Part shown: one piece after another, positions 49,431-56,548 of the stretch
Numbering within the stretch: the stretch's first letter is position 1
Layout of the letters: every line of letters begins with the position of its first letter
NCBI GenBank assembly: GCA_910577105.1
Contig: CAJTMB010000013.1
Location: 14,419 to 78,418, forward strand
From: an uncultured Lachnospiraceae bacterium
Lineage (GTDB): Bacteria; Bacillota; Clostridia; Lachnospirales; Lachnospiraceae
Reading direction: 5' to 3'
DNA: 64,000 nt
The notes under the pieces: generated by a model
Database searches by the model: none
Seen by the model: only the letters and a program-made list of their open reading frames with translations
Told to the model about the DNA's origin: nothing
Translations under genes and position numbers: made by a program

Positions 49431-50261
49431 TTATTGGCCCGGCTGCAATTCTTTTTTATGGGTCTGGGCATAGTAAAATATGTACTGCTGCATAATTCCG
49501 GCGTATTTCCCATACCGGGTAAAGGGTTCCTTCCCGTGATACTCGCGGTCAATCACCTTGTGAATCCAGGTGTCCACGGGTACATGGGAGGTGCGCCCGT
49601 ATGCAAACAGGCAGATGCAGTTTGCAACCTTGTCACCCACGCCGCGAATCTGTTTTAAGGTGTCAAAAAGCGCTGTGTCGCCTGCCTGCTCCAGTGCAGA
49701 CAGGTTAATCTGATTCGTTGCAATTTTTTGTGCGGCGTCTTGTATGTAGGAAGTCCGATAGCCCAGACGGCATTCGGACAGGGCGTCATCGGATGCAAGC
49801 ATAAGCTTTTCTGCCGGGGGAAACAAATATAGCTTTTCATAGGGGGTATCGACAGGCTCTCCAAACGTAGCGGACAGAAGCTCTACGGATTTTTTGATGG
49901 ATGGAATATTTTTCCTCTGGGAAATGATAAAGGTCACCACCATTTCCCAAGGCTCCTGACGCAGAATGCGAAGGCCGCTGCCTGTTGTCATGGCATTTTG
50001 CATGTAGGCGTCGGAAGCGGGAACAAGGCTGCGAAGCTGACAGTAGCTTTGCGATAAATCAAAATAAGGGAACCAGATTTTGTGCCATTCTTCTTCGGAA
50101 CAATTCACATCAAAAAAATCCTGCCCGCACTGTCTGATGTAAAGTATGTAATTTCCCGTTACAAAGCGATAAGTGCCGTCAGCAAAGGTTTTTATGCGGA
50201 AGCACTGGCCGCTGTCTGCTATTTTCTGTAAATCAAAATCATCCTTTATTTCCACAATCAT
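49431..50261 (-). CDS. OGG1-type 8-oxoguanine DNA glycosylase
   Basis: 276 residues. The N-terminal domain contains SGQCFRIK (compare the eukaryotic OGG1 pattern GQ-FRW/R). The helix-hairpin-helix is LKQIRGVGDKVANCICLFAY, in which Lys of GDKVA is the catalytic Schiff-base residue, and the essential Asp follows in VPVDTWI. It excises oxidised guanine and nicks the strand. It follows a TetR gene by 24 bp on the minus strand with AAAGGAAA before the ATG, so it may be expressed with that regulator. Confidence 0.93.
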   Translation of the reverse strand: MIVEIKDDFDLQKIADSGQCFRIKTFADGTYRFVTGNYILYIRQCGQDFFDVNCSEEEWHKIWFPYFDLSQSYCQLRSLVPASDAYMQNAMTTGSGLRILRQEPWEMVVTFIISQRKNIPSIKKSVELLSATFGEPVDTPYEKLYLFPPAEKLMLASDDALSECRLGYRTSYIQDAAQKIATNQINLSALEQAGDTALFDTLKQIRGVGDKVANCICLFAYGRTSHVPVDTWIHKVIDREYHGKEPFTRYGKYAGIMQQYIFYYAQTHKKELQPGQ

Positions 50262-50285
50262 ATCCGATTTCCTTTATCCGTTATT

Positions 50286-50819
50286 TTATATTCCCTGACT
50301 TTGGAACAGTTGTTTCATTTCTTCTGCGGATTCCTGCATTCCCCTCTGAAACCACACCTCTATCCAGCCATACAGGCTGTATGCAACAAATGCCTTCGCG
50401 TAAGCCTCGTCTTTCGGCAAATCCGGTTTTAAATCCATGGTATCCAGAATGACGTCCTTCAGTAAATAAATAAGATGCTGCTCATTCAGGAGATGGTAAA
50501 AGGCCCTGTACTGTTCGAAATGTTCAAATATCATGCCGATAGCCGAGCTGAAAGGAAGATTGTTATTTTTCTCCCAATCACTTTTCCACCCATGGAATAA
50601 TTGGTTGATGTATACTTTCAAAATATCTTCCTTGCTGTTAAAATTGCGGTAAAAAGAAGCACGCCCGATGCCCGCATTGTCACATAATTCGCTGATGGAA
50701 ATATGCGCAATCGCCTTTTCTTCCAATAATGTCAGGAGAGACTTTGTTATTTGCTCTATCACATAGCTGTTTCTTCCTTCATTGCTCATCGGTGATACAG
50801 TTTCCCTGTTTTGTTTCAT
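50286..50819 (-). CDS. TetR-family regulator
   Basis: 177 residues from the ATG at 50819; an upstream TTG (50840) is less likely because GGGAGTAGGG serves as the ribosome binding site between them. HTH: KAIAHISISELCDNAGIGRASFYRNFNSKEDIL. The C-terminal domain is helical, for ligand binding and dimerisation (FYHLLNEQHLIYLLKDVIL). It is transcribed divergently from a small membrane gene and a hydrolase, with palindromic operators in between (50854-50883), so it probably represses both itself and that pair. Confidence 0.92.
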   Translation of the reverse strand: MKQNRETVSPMSNEGRNSYVIEQITKSLLTLLEEKAIAHISISELCDNAGIGRASFYRNFNSKEDILKVYINQLFHGWKSDWEKNNNLPFSSAIGMIFEHFEQYRAFYHLLNEQHLIYLLKDVILDTMDLKPDLPKDEAYAKAFVAYSLYGWIEVWFQRGMQESAEEMKQLFQSQGI

Positions 50820-50833
50820 TTTCCCTACTCCCA

Positions 50834-50861
50834 TTGACAAAAAAAGTGATGATGATACAAT
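50834..50861 (+). promoter_or_regulatory. Promoter of the 50939-52077 operon
   Basis: TTGACA (50834-50839), 16-bp spacer, TACAAT (50856-50861). The -10 box lies inside the first operator. Confidence 0.7.
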
Positions 50862-50883
50862 TGTATCGACGATACAATTGTTA
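50854..50883. promoter_or_regulatory. Tandem TetR operators
   Basis: GATACAATTGTATC (50854-50867), a perfect palindrome, and GATACAATTGTTA (50871-50883), a near copy with a 17-bp offset. The first covers the plus-strand -10 box; the pair lies at the start site of the minus-strand tetR promoter. Confidence 0.8.
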
Positions 50884-50888
50884 ATAAA

Positions 50889-50917
50889 ATAGTATCACAT
50901 CCTGTAGTAAAAGTCAA
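50889..50917 (-). promoter_or_regulatory. Promoter of the divergent tetR gene
   Basis: Minus strand: TTGACT (50917-50912), 17-bp spacer, TACTAT (50894-50889). Confidence 0.75.
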
Positions 50918-50938
50918 TTTGCAGAAAGGAAAGGGAAA

Positions 50939-51073
50939 ATGACACTTACACAAAAACGGATTTTTATTTTGTTCCTCATCATTGTGATAGCGGTGATTTT
51001 AGGGCGGCTTGCCCTACGGGCAATTTTAAATTTGCTGGTGGGCGGCACCATGTTTGGAGGTAATTTTCTATGA
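50939..51073 (+). CDS. 44-residue single-span membrane protein
   Basis: Starts with AGAAAGGAAAGGGAAA before ATG and has one membrane segment (IFILFLIIVIAVILGRLAL), then a Gly-rich tail (LLVGGTMFGGNFL). Its TGA overlaps the ATG of the hydrolase gene at 51070 (ATGA), so the two are translationally coupled. It is the first gene of the TetR-controlled operon. No family recognised. Confidence 0.6.
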   Translation: MTLTQKRIFILFLIIVIAVILGRLALRAILNLLVGGTMFGGNFL

Positions 51074-52077
51074 GCATGAAAAAACGTTCCGATGAGAAAA
51101 AGGGGAAAGGAAAAGGCAGGGTTATGTGGGGATTCATCTATGTTTTTACATTTATTGCCGCTTTTTTCGGGTCTGTCCTATTTAAAATGAAACATGACCC
51201 GTTTGGCGGTGAATTTAAGGTGGACTGGAATGATTCGGTAGGTAAGGTTTATACAGATATTGCTTATGGAGAGGGCGAAGCAAATAAATTTGACCTTTAT
51301 GTTCCGGCTGATGACGCAAGAAACAGCTATGGTCTGGTGGTGTATCTGCATGCAGGCGGTTTTACAAGCGGAGATAAGTCAGGTGACGCCGAGATGTTGG
51401 AGTGGCTCTGCTCCAAGGGATATGTGACCGCAGGTATCAACTATACCTTATGCAGCGATGACCATCCCGAAGCAAGCGTGTATTCCCAATCAATGGAAAT
51501 AAAAGACAGTATACCCTATGTAATTGCGGAAGCGGAAAAATTGGGATACCATATTGACGAAATGGCAATTTCAGGCGGCTCGGCGGGCTGTTGTCTTGCC
51601 CTTCTGTATGCTTATCGCGATGCTGCGGCTTCGCCCGTACCCGTGAAAATGGTTTTTGGAGCGGTGGGGCCCTCCTCGTTCTACCCTGAGGACTGGAAGT
51701 GCTACGGGTTTGATACCAAAAGCGTTGAAAGCGACGCTGCCGCAAGGGTGATGTTCGGAACAATGGCAGGAAAGGAAATTCAGTCGGAGTTTGGTACGCC
51801 TGAATATGACGAAGAGATAAAAGATATTTCCGCCCTGCTTTGGATTGATGAAAACAGTGCTCCAACGCTTTTGGCATATGGGAAATATGATAAAGTCCAG
51901 CCATATGAAGGCTCACAAAGACTTTTGAAAGCGCTTGAAGACAACCATGTGCCCCATGATTATTATTTATGCGGGCATTCAGGCCACGGTTTACAGAATG
52001 ACAACAAGGTGTATGGGGAATATACGCGGAAGATACTGGAATACCTTGATACTTATATGCCCATAAAAGATAACTGA
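51070..52077 (+). CDS. Membrane-anchored alpha/beta hydrolase (BD-FAE/esterase-like)
   Basis: 335 residues. A basic Lys-rich head is followed by a membrane anchor (VMWGFIYVFTFIAAFFGSVLF), then an alpha/beta hydrolase on the outer side: oxyanion segment YLHAGGFTSGDKSG, nucleophile elbow ISGGSAGCCLAL, a late acid in YGKYDKVQP and catalytic His in GHSGHGLQ. This pattern fits the carbohydrate/feruloyl esterase-like BD-FAE group. Substrate unknown. It is coupled to the 44-residue membrane protein and controlled by the divergent TetR. It converges with another hydrolase 8 bp away. Confidence 0.85.
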   Translation: MSMKKRSDEKKGKGKGRVMWGFIYVFTFIAAFFGSVLFKMKHDPFGGEFKVDWNDSVGKVYTDIAYGEGEANKFDLYVPADDARNSYGLVVYLHAGGFTSGDKSGDAEMLEWLCSKGYVTAGINYTLCSDDHPEASVYSQSMEIKDSIPYVIAEAEKLGYHIDEMAISGGSAGCCLALLYAYRDAAASPVPVKMVFGAVGPSSFYPEDWKCYGFDTKSVESDAAARVMFGTMAGKEIQSEFGTPEYDEEIKDISALLWIDENSAPTLLAYGKYDKVQPYEGSQRLLKALEDNHVPHDYYLCGHSGHGLQNDNKVYGEYTRKILEYLDTYMPIKDN

Positions 52078-52085
52078 CAATATGC

Positions 52086-53171
52086 CTATTTGCTGTCTTC
52101 AATGTATTTATCATAAAAGCTTACAAACTTTTCAAACAACTTTGAATTTAACATATTACACCATTTATTCCGGTCAAGCGAGCGATATAGGAAATCAGCT
52201 TTATCTTTGGCAAAGCGCTCACTGTTTTCTGCATCGTTGTAGTCGTAATCAAGCGTTTCCAGCCATTGTTCAAACGCTGCATTTAATTCATTGACGTAGG
52301 TCATATCATGATAAATATGATTATGTCCGCTGTCTTCAAGGCAGATAAAGGTAAAACGTGGATTATCCTGATATTTGTCGTAATACACATCGTAACCATA
52401 TTCGGTTGGGACAACGTCGTCATCGAGGCTGTGGACTATCATGACTGCCGTTTCGGTTGCCGAAAAACCGTCCATGGCAGTGCTGGCTGCATAACCGCCG
52501 TATTTTATGCGCTCGTGCAGCCTTACAAACGGCATCATCACGTAGATGCCGTTTCCTGCCAGCTTCTTTCCTTCCGCTTCAAACATGGCGGATGAATTGT
52601 TGAAGCCGGAACATGCAATTACGGCCTTGATTTCCGGATGATAGGTAAGAACGCTGCAAACGCTGTAGCCGCCCCAGCTATGTCCAAATAAAACTATCGG
52701 TAAATCGGGAAAATTTCCGCTTTCTTCAACAAAAGATATTGCATGGTCAAGGTCTATCACGCCCTGCGGAAGACCGCCGACGCCGGTGCCTTCGCTTTCG
52801 TCGTTTCCTGTGGCGTCATAAGCAAAAACGTAATAGCCGTTACGTGCAAAATAATCTGCGCAGTCCATATAGGAATTGTGTCCCCCGCCGCCGAAACCGT
52901 GCGCCATAATGATGATACCGCGCTGGTTTTCCCCCGAACTGTACAGATACCCCGTCAGCATCTGTCCTTTATTCGAAGAAAATTCATATTGCGTACGGAG
53001 TAACCCGTCAAAATCATCCGTATAAAGCATCAACGGTTCATAACTTTCAAAACGCTTATTAAAGTTTTCGTTGTAAACCATTACGGTCAGCGCCCAATCT
53101 CCGGTAATCAATAGTATAATTACAATACATAATACGATAAGGAACATCTTTTTCCTTGCTGTTTTTTTCAT
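52086..53171 (-). CDS. Membrane-anchored alpha/beta hydrolase
   Basis: 361 residues. N-terminal anchor FLIVLCIVIILLITGDWALTV, then a serine-hydrolase fold: IIMAHGFGGGGHNSYMDCAD, nucleophile elbow LFGHSWGGYSV, acid in MIVHSLDDDVVPTEYG, and His in EDSGHNHIY. The extra C-terminal 65 residues are helical. Similar proteins are called serine aminopeptidase-like or bacteriocin-associated hydrolases; the substrate is not known. The gene stands alone on the minus strand, convergent with the TetR-controlled hydrolase; the two do not share closely similar sequence. Confidence 0.85.
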   Translation of the reverse strand: MKKTARKKMFLIVLCIVIILLITGDWALTVMVYNENFNKRFESYEPLMLYTDDFDGLLRTQYEFSSNKGQMLTGYLYSSGENQRGIIIMAHGFGGGGHNSYMDCADYFARNGYYVFAYDATGNDESEGTGVGGLPQGVIDLDHAISFVEESGNFPDLPIVLFGHSWGGYSVCSVLTYHPEIKAVIACSGFNNSSAMFEAEGKKLAGNGIYVMMPFVRLHERIKYGGYAASTAMDGFSATETAVMIVHSLDDDVVPTEYGYDVYYDKYQDNPRFTFICLEDSGHNHIYHDMTYVNELNAAFEQWLETLDYDYNDAENSERFAKDKADFLYRSLDRNKWCNMLNSKLFEKFVSFYDKYIEDSK

Positions 53172-53220
53172 AAAAATTATCTCCTAGATGAGTTTACATG
53201 CGGCAAACGCCGGGTATCCT

Positions 53221-53526
53221 TTAGTGATTTTCCTGCTCGCAATATTCCTTTGCAAGCATTTGAAAATGTTCCACAATATTAGGATTCCAATGAATCAGGG
53301 AAGTCAACTGTGTGCAAGGAAACTCATCGCATATGCCGCAAAATGTAACATTATGCTTTCTGGTACATTCATGTACCTTGCATCTGCCGGATTCCGCCCA
53401 TTCCGGAACATAACTGTCAGCTTCAATGCAGCCCTTACAAATGCCCTTTTCCATTTTCGGACAGGCAATGCAGCTTTCCCCACAGGCGGTTATTGTTTTG
53501 AAATCTGTCTTTTGTTTCTTGTTCAT
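53221..53526 (-). CDS. Cys-rich DUF3795-like protein
   Basis: 101 residues from the ATG at 53526, with GGAGG 10 bases upstream. Nine Cys are spaced as in DUF3795 proteins: ITACGESCIACPKMEKGICKG, then CKVHECTRKHNVTFCGICDEFPC. It probably binds zinc or an iron-sulfur cluster. Its start overlaps the stop of a decayed upstream gene (53523-53687) by 4 bp, so it was once the second gene of an operon and may now lack its normal promoter. Confidence 0.75.
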   Translation of the reverse strand: MNKKQKTDFKTITACGESCIACPKMEKGICKGCIEADSYVPEWAESGRCKVHECTRKHNVTFCGICDEFPCTQLTSLIHWNPNIVEHFQMLAKEYCEQENH

Positions 53527-53687
53527 TTTCTGTATTCCTCCATAACCGCATTGACAAGCTGCCATGCAATGCTTCCTTCGCGCAAAAGAGATAAAGCATT
53601 TTCATACTTTTCCTCCAACTCTGTTCTGTATAAATGATTATAAGAAGATTCTTTGAGTTGGTCAAGGACGGGAAAGAAGACAAAGGT
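53523..53687 (-). pseudogene. C-terminal remnant of a gene upstream of DUF3795
   Basis: The minus-strand frame is open from about 53687 to the TGA at 53525-53523 and reads like a protein end: LKESSYNHLYRTELEEKYEN then ALSLLREGSIAWQLVNAVMEEYRK. There is no start codon with a ribosome binding site, so the 5' part has been lost. The TGA overlaps the DUF3795 ATG (ATGA), a sign that both were once one operon. A plus-strand frame at 53634-53741 (MIIRRFFELVKDGKEDKG...) partly overlaps and may be another fragment. Confidence 0.5.
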
Positions 53688-53833
53688 TCACAGTATAAGG
53701 TAAAGCCGGAATTTCCCAAAAAGAAAAATAGAGAGAAATGAAGGAAGATTTATTTGATGAAAATTCGTTAGAAATAGGGGAGTGATTGTGGTATTCTATT
53801 AGCGATACAATTAAAATATGAGGAGAGATGCAT

Positions 53834-54045
53834 ATGCGAATAGAACATATTGCAATGTATGGACGCAAACAGGGTATATACATATAGCTTTTAGTTTAGG
53901 AAATAAAGAGGCGGTAAACGAACTTACAGATAAGCTAAAAGATGATGGATACTACGTTATTAGTGAACCAAGGACTACTGGCGATGGATATTACGAAAGT
54001 TGTATTATAGGATTTGAGGGGAATCAAATAGAAATTACAGAGTGA
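53834..54045 (+). pseudogene. VOC/glyoxalase-family protein with internal deletion
   Basis: ATG 53834 (AGGAGAG upstream) opens MRIEHIAMY, the usual N-terminus of VOC proteins, but soon meets a stop. In another frame the C-terminal half is intact: TGYIHIAFSLGNKEAVNELT and YYESCIIGFEGNQIEITE. The start and end modules join at about 53862, where the usual 50-60 middle residues are missing and the frame changes. A VOC barrel needs both halves, so this is a dead gene. Confidence 0.8.
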
Positions 54046-54091
54046 CAAATTCCTGTTTTCCACACTGATAATATTTTGTGCAGAACAGGCA

Positions 54092-54280
54092 ATGCCGCTG
54101 ACAGAACAAAGAGGAGAATGGGATAATTTACAAATCATAAAAGCGATTCACCATTTGGAGGAGCCTATGCGGGAGGTAATGTATTTAAGGCTAATCGGCA
54201 ATCTTTCTTTTGCCCAGATAGGAGAAATCATGGAGAAAAGCGAAAACTGGGCAAGGGTAACTTTTCGGAGCACGGTTTGA
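54092..54280 (+). pseudogene. Truncated ECF sigma factor (region 4 only)
   Basis: 62 residues. AIHHLEEPMREVMYLRLIGN then LSFAQIGEIMEKSENWARVTF is the region 4 helix-turn-helix of an ECF sigma factor. Region 2 is missing at the 5' side, and the frame breaks right after NWARVTF, where a basic tail should follow. An ATG at 54092 lacks a good ribosome binding site. The fragment is joined to the next remnant. Confidence 0.75.
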
Positions 54281-54497
54281 CGAACGGATGACGGATTATG
54301 CCTGTGTACTGATTGCCATGACGGATAATCTTTCTGAGGTAAGCTGGACGTATACGGTGGAAACCGAAGCGGGGACGGTTGAGAGAAGTGCGCGCATTAC
54401 ACAGGAAGAATGTGACGCATATGTGGGAAGTCCGGTAAAGGCATTTGCGGAAAGTCCCGAAAAGGTTCAGGAATTACTGGATATACTGGATATCTGA
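54264..54497 (+). pseudogene. C-terminal remnant of an anti-sigma-like (DUF4825-type) protein
   Basis: An open frame from TTC 54264 to the stop at 54497 reads FGARFDERMTDYACVLIAMT then DNLSEVSWTYTVETEAGTVE, similar to what I recall as the end of zf-HC2/DUF4825 proteins that follow ECF sigma genes. The zinc finger and membrane parts are absent. It overlaps the sigma remnant out of frame, so one deletion probably fused the sigma gene end to the anti-sigma gene end. Confidence 0.6.
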
Positions 54498-54626
54498 ACA
54501 AACGCGGAATATAACAGGGACACCAAAGACCGTTTTTGGGGAATATATCTATGAAAGACCAAACGGTTATCTATAAAAGGATTGGGGAAAAGATACAAAT
54601 TTGTAAAAAGATTGGAGAAAATTTAT

Positions 54627-55313
54627 ATGATTAGGCAGGCGGATAAACAAGATATTCCAAGGATAGCTGAGATTCTTGTGTTTGGAAAAAGGGTTGCATA
54701 CAGACCGATATTCAAAAATGATTATGTGTCATTTAATGAATTGCAGGTTGTGCAATTGTATGAAGAATATAAAAACAATCCGGATAGATTGGCTGGGATG
54801 CTGCTATATGATGATGGAATTGTGAAAGGGGTAATAAATGGGCAGCAAATAGATGATAAAACAATCGAGGTTAAAGATTTTTATATTGACCCTTTTTTTG
54901 TGAGACAGGGGATAGGAACCCTTTTGCTGGAACATCTGATTCGTTTGGTAAGACAAAAAGGGGTACAGAAAATTGTTTTATGGGTTATAAAAGACAACGT
55001 GAATGCCAGAAGGTTTTATGAAGCTAATCTTGAGTTTTCGCATTTTGCGTTGCGGCAGCCCCGGCGTGCATTTGTTCCAACAGGACACGCTCCCGCTCGG
55101 GTAAAAACGCAGTGGTACGTAGGATGCTATAGGACAGCATCCAAGTACCAGTGTTTTTACACGGTCCTTTATGGAATCAAATGCACGCCGGGGCTGCCGC
55201 AATGCAAAATGCGGAAACCCAAGGAAGCTAATGGCTTTCTTAATAATGGAAAAACGTGTATAATAGAAGGTACTACTAAAGAGGATTGTTGTTATGAATA
55301 TGTGCTTGTATAA
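54627..55313 (+). CDS. GNAT acetyltransferase carrying a 68-residue in-frame palindromic insertion
   Basis: 228 residues from the ATG at 54627 (GGAGAAAA upstream). Residues 1-134 are a GNAT fold: VKDFYIDPFFVRQGIGTLLLEHLI holds the acetyl-CoA pyrophosphate loop (R-Q-G-I-G), and VNARRFYEAN is the usual helix before the last strands. A palindromic element with its 9-bp target duplication then adds residues 135-202. The natural tail resumes at GFLNNGKTCIIEGTTKED. Without the insert the protein would be 160 residues, a normal GNAT length. The frame is intact, but folding of the last beta strands may be disrupted. Confidence 0.85.
   Translation: MIRQADKQDIPRIAEILVFGKRVAYRPIFKNDYVSFNELQVVQLYEEYKNNPDRLAGMLLYDDGIVKGVINGQQIDDKTIEVKDFYIDPFFVRQGIGTLLLEHLIRLVRQKGVQKIVLWVIKDNVNARRFYEANLEFSHFALRQPRRAFVPTGHAPARVKTQWYVGCYRTASKYQCFYTVLYGIKCTPGLPQCKMRKPKEANGFLNNGKTCIIEGTTKEDCCYEYVLV
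55020..55028 (+). repeat. Target-site duplication, left copy
   Basis: GAAGCTAAT, immediately left of the palindromic element. The identical nine bases at 55224-55232 lie immediately right of it. Confidence 0.9.
55029..55223 (-). mobile_element. Palindromic element copy 2 (195 bp) with 9-bp target duplication
   Basis: The ends are terminal inverted repeats: CTTGAGTTTTCGCATTTTGC at the left against the complement of GCAAAATGCGGAAACCCAAG at the right. The arms continue inward for about 50 bp, and the tip is GGATGCT-N7-AGCATCC. It is inverted relative to copies 1 and 3. Element plus one duplication is 204 bp, 68 codons, with no stop in the GNAT frame. There is no transposase, so it is a non-autonomous (MITE-like) element. 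Confidence 0.92.
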
Positions 55314-55342
55314 ATTTTTTCATGGAAAGGAGATGATGTGAT

Positions 55343-55393
55343 ATGAAAAATATTATTAATGACATTCAAATACGGAGGGTGACTATAATTTAG
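55343..55393 (+). promoter_or_regulatory. 16-codon upstream ORF before the GNAT gene at 55423
   Basis: AAAGGAGATGATGTGAT then ATG; product MKNIINDIQIRRVTII. ACGGAG (55372-55377) inside it can pair with CTCCGT (55396-55401) just after its stop, and CTCTCC (55394-55399) can pair with GGAGAG (55412-55417), the ribosome binding site of the next gene. It could be a leader peptide or the start of a lost gene. Confidence 0.45.
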
Positions 55394-55422
55394 CTCTCCG
55401 TCAGTTAATGAGGAGAGAATGG

Positions 55423-56373
55423 ATGGACATTTTAACTTTTGAAAAAAAACACGTCAAGGAAGCAATGGAAATTGCTCTTGCAAGCTATGATGATGAACGG
55501 CAATATGTAAAAGAGTTGCCACAGGTGTGTAATATTCCTGACTTATATGATTTGGCCGGGAATGGATTGGGTGTTGCTGCATTTGAAAATGAAAAAATGA
55601 TAGGATTTTTGTGCTGTTGTGAACCCTTTGACAATGCGTTTCGTGCCACTGATGCGAGAGGAATTTTTTCTCCTATGGGTGCCAATGCAGCCGTTTCTCA
55701 AAACCGCTTAAAAATTTATGCTGCTATGTATCAGGCGGCAGGGGAAAAGTGGGTAAAGGTTGGGGCAGTTTCCCACGCAATCTGCTTATACGCCCATGAT
55801 GGAGAACTTCAGCAACAGTTTTTCCGTTATGGCTTTGGTTTGCGCTGTTTAGACGCTATCCGTCCGATGGAACCGATTGACTGCAAGCCTTGTGCAGGCT
55901 ATGATTTTATTGAATTGTCAAAAGACGAGTATCATTCTGTATATCCGCTTCATTTGGCATTGTACCGCCATTATTGCAAAAGCCCTTTTTTTATGAATCG
56001 CAATCCCGGAACACAAGAGGAGTTTACAGTATCCTCTATGCAGGATGGAGGACGTTACTTTGTGGCAAAGCAGAACGGAAACATATGTGCGTTTATGAAA
56101 ATTTCGGTTCCCGGAGAAACGTTTGTTGCAACGGGTAATACCTATCGTCATATCAGGGGAGCATACTGCCTGCCGGAACACAGGGGGAAAGGATTATATC
56201 AAAATTTACTGAATTTTACCATATCTGTGTTAAGAAGAGAAGGTTATACCAGACTTGGAGTAGACTTTGAAAGTTTCAATCCAACAGCCCGCGGATTTTG
56301 GCTGAAATATTTTGATGCTTATACCAATAGCGTAGTACGAAGAATTGATGAGCGAATTACGCAGCTAAGATGA
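55423..56373 (+). CDS. GNAT-family acetyltransferase, two-domain
   Basis: 316 residues from the ATG at 55423 with GAGGAGA upstream. The N-terminal half (ILTFEKKHVKEAMEIALASY; IGFLCCCEPFDNAF) is a degenerate GNAT-like domain. The C-terminal half has a clear acetyl-CoA loop, AYCLPEHRGKGLYQNLLNFTISVL, and GVDFESFNPTARGFWLKYF. Tandem GNAT proteins of this type acetylate small amines; the substrate is unknown. It ends at a strong terminator and may be translationally controlled by its leader ORF. Confidence 0.88.
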   Translation: MDILTFEKKHVKEAMEIALASYDDERQYVKELPQVCNIPDLYDLAGNGLGVAAFENEKMIGFLCCCEPFDNAFRATDARGIFSPMGANAAVSQNRLKIYAAMYQAAGEKWVKVGAVSHAICLYAHDGELQQQFFRYGFGLRCLDAIRPMEPIDCKPCAGYDFIELSKDEYHSVYPLHLALYRHYCKSPFFMNRNPGTQEEFTVSSMQDGGRYFVAKQNGNICAFMKISVPGETFVATGNTYRHIRGAYCLPEHRGKGLYQNLLNFTISVLRREGYTRLGVDFESFNPTARGFWLKYFDAYTNSVVRRIDERITQLR

Positions 56374-56427
56374 TAAAAAGGTGCTCTTTTTTGGATTGGC
56401 AGGGAAAAGAATTATGGGTTTTTAATT

Positions 56428-56454
56428 GCGGCGCTGTTGCAGCGCCGCTTTTTT
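56428..56454 (+). terminator. Strong intrinsic terminator
   Basis: GCGGCGCTG (56428-56436), TTG loop, CAGCGCCGC (56440-56448), then TTTTTT. Confidence 0.95.
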
Positions 56455-56475
56455 GATGCAATTTTGCTATAATGA

Positions 56476-56504
56476 TTGCAAACAAAAGATAAAAGTAGTA
56501 AAAT
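56476..56504 (+). promoter_or_regulatory. Promoter of the tetR-MFS operon
   Basis: TTGCAA (56476-56481), 17-bp spacer, TAAAAT (56499-56504). Confidence 0.7.
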
Positions 56505-56509
56505 AGTTT

Positions 56510-56524
56510 TTGACCAATAGTCAA
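56510..56524. promoter_or_regulatory. TetR-type operator at the start site
   Basis: TTGAC-CAATA-GTCAA, a perfect 5-bp-arm inverted repeat at the predicted transcription start, as expected for autorepression by the TetR gene that follows. Confidence 0.65.
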
Positions 56525-56548
56525 TAATTTGCAAAGGAGATTATTTAA

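Noticed and set aside
53435..53719. Minus-strand 94-codon frame overlapping the DUF3795 gene
   Set aside because: It conflicts with the Cys-rich DUF3795 frame and with the better protein-like remnant frame; the translation looks random.
55029..55223. IS200/IS605-type element or PATE
   Set aside because: Those do not create target duplications; the flawless 9-bp duplication and terminal inverted repeats point to a DDE-transposase-driven element.
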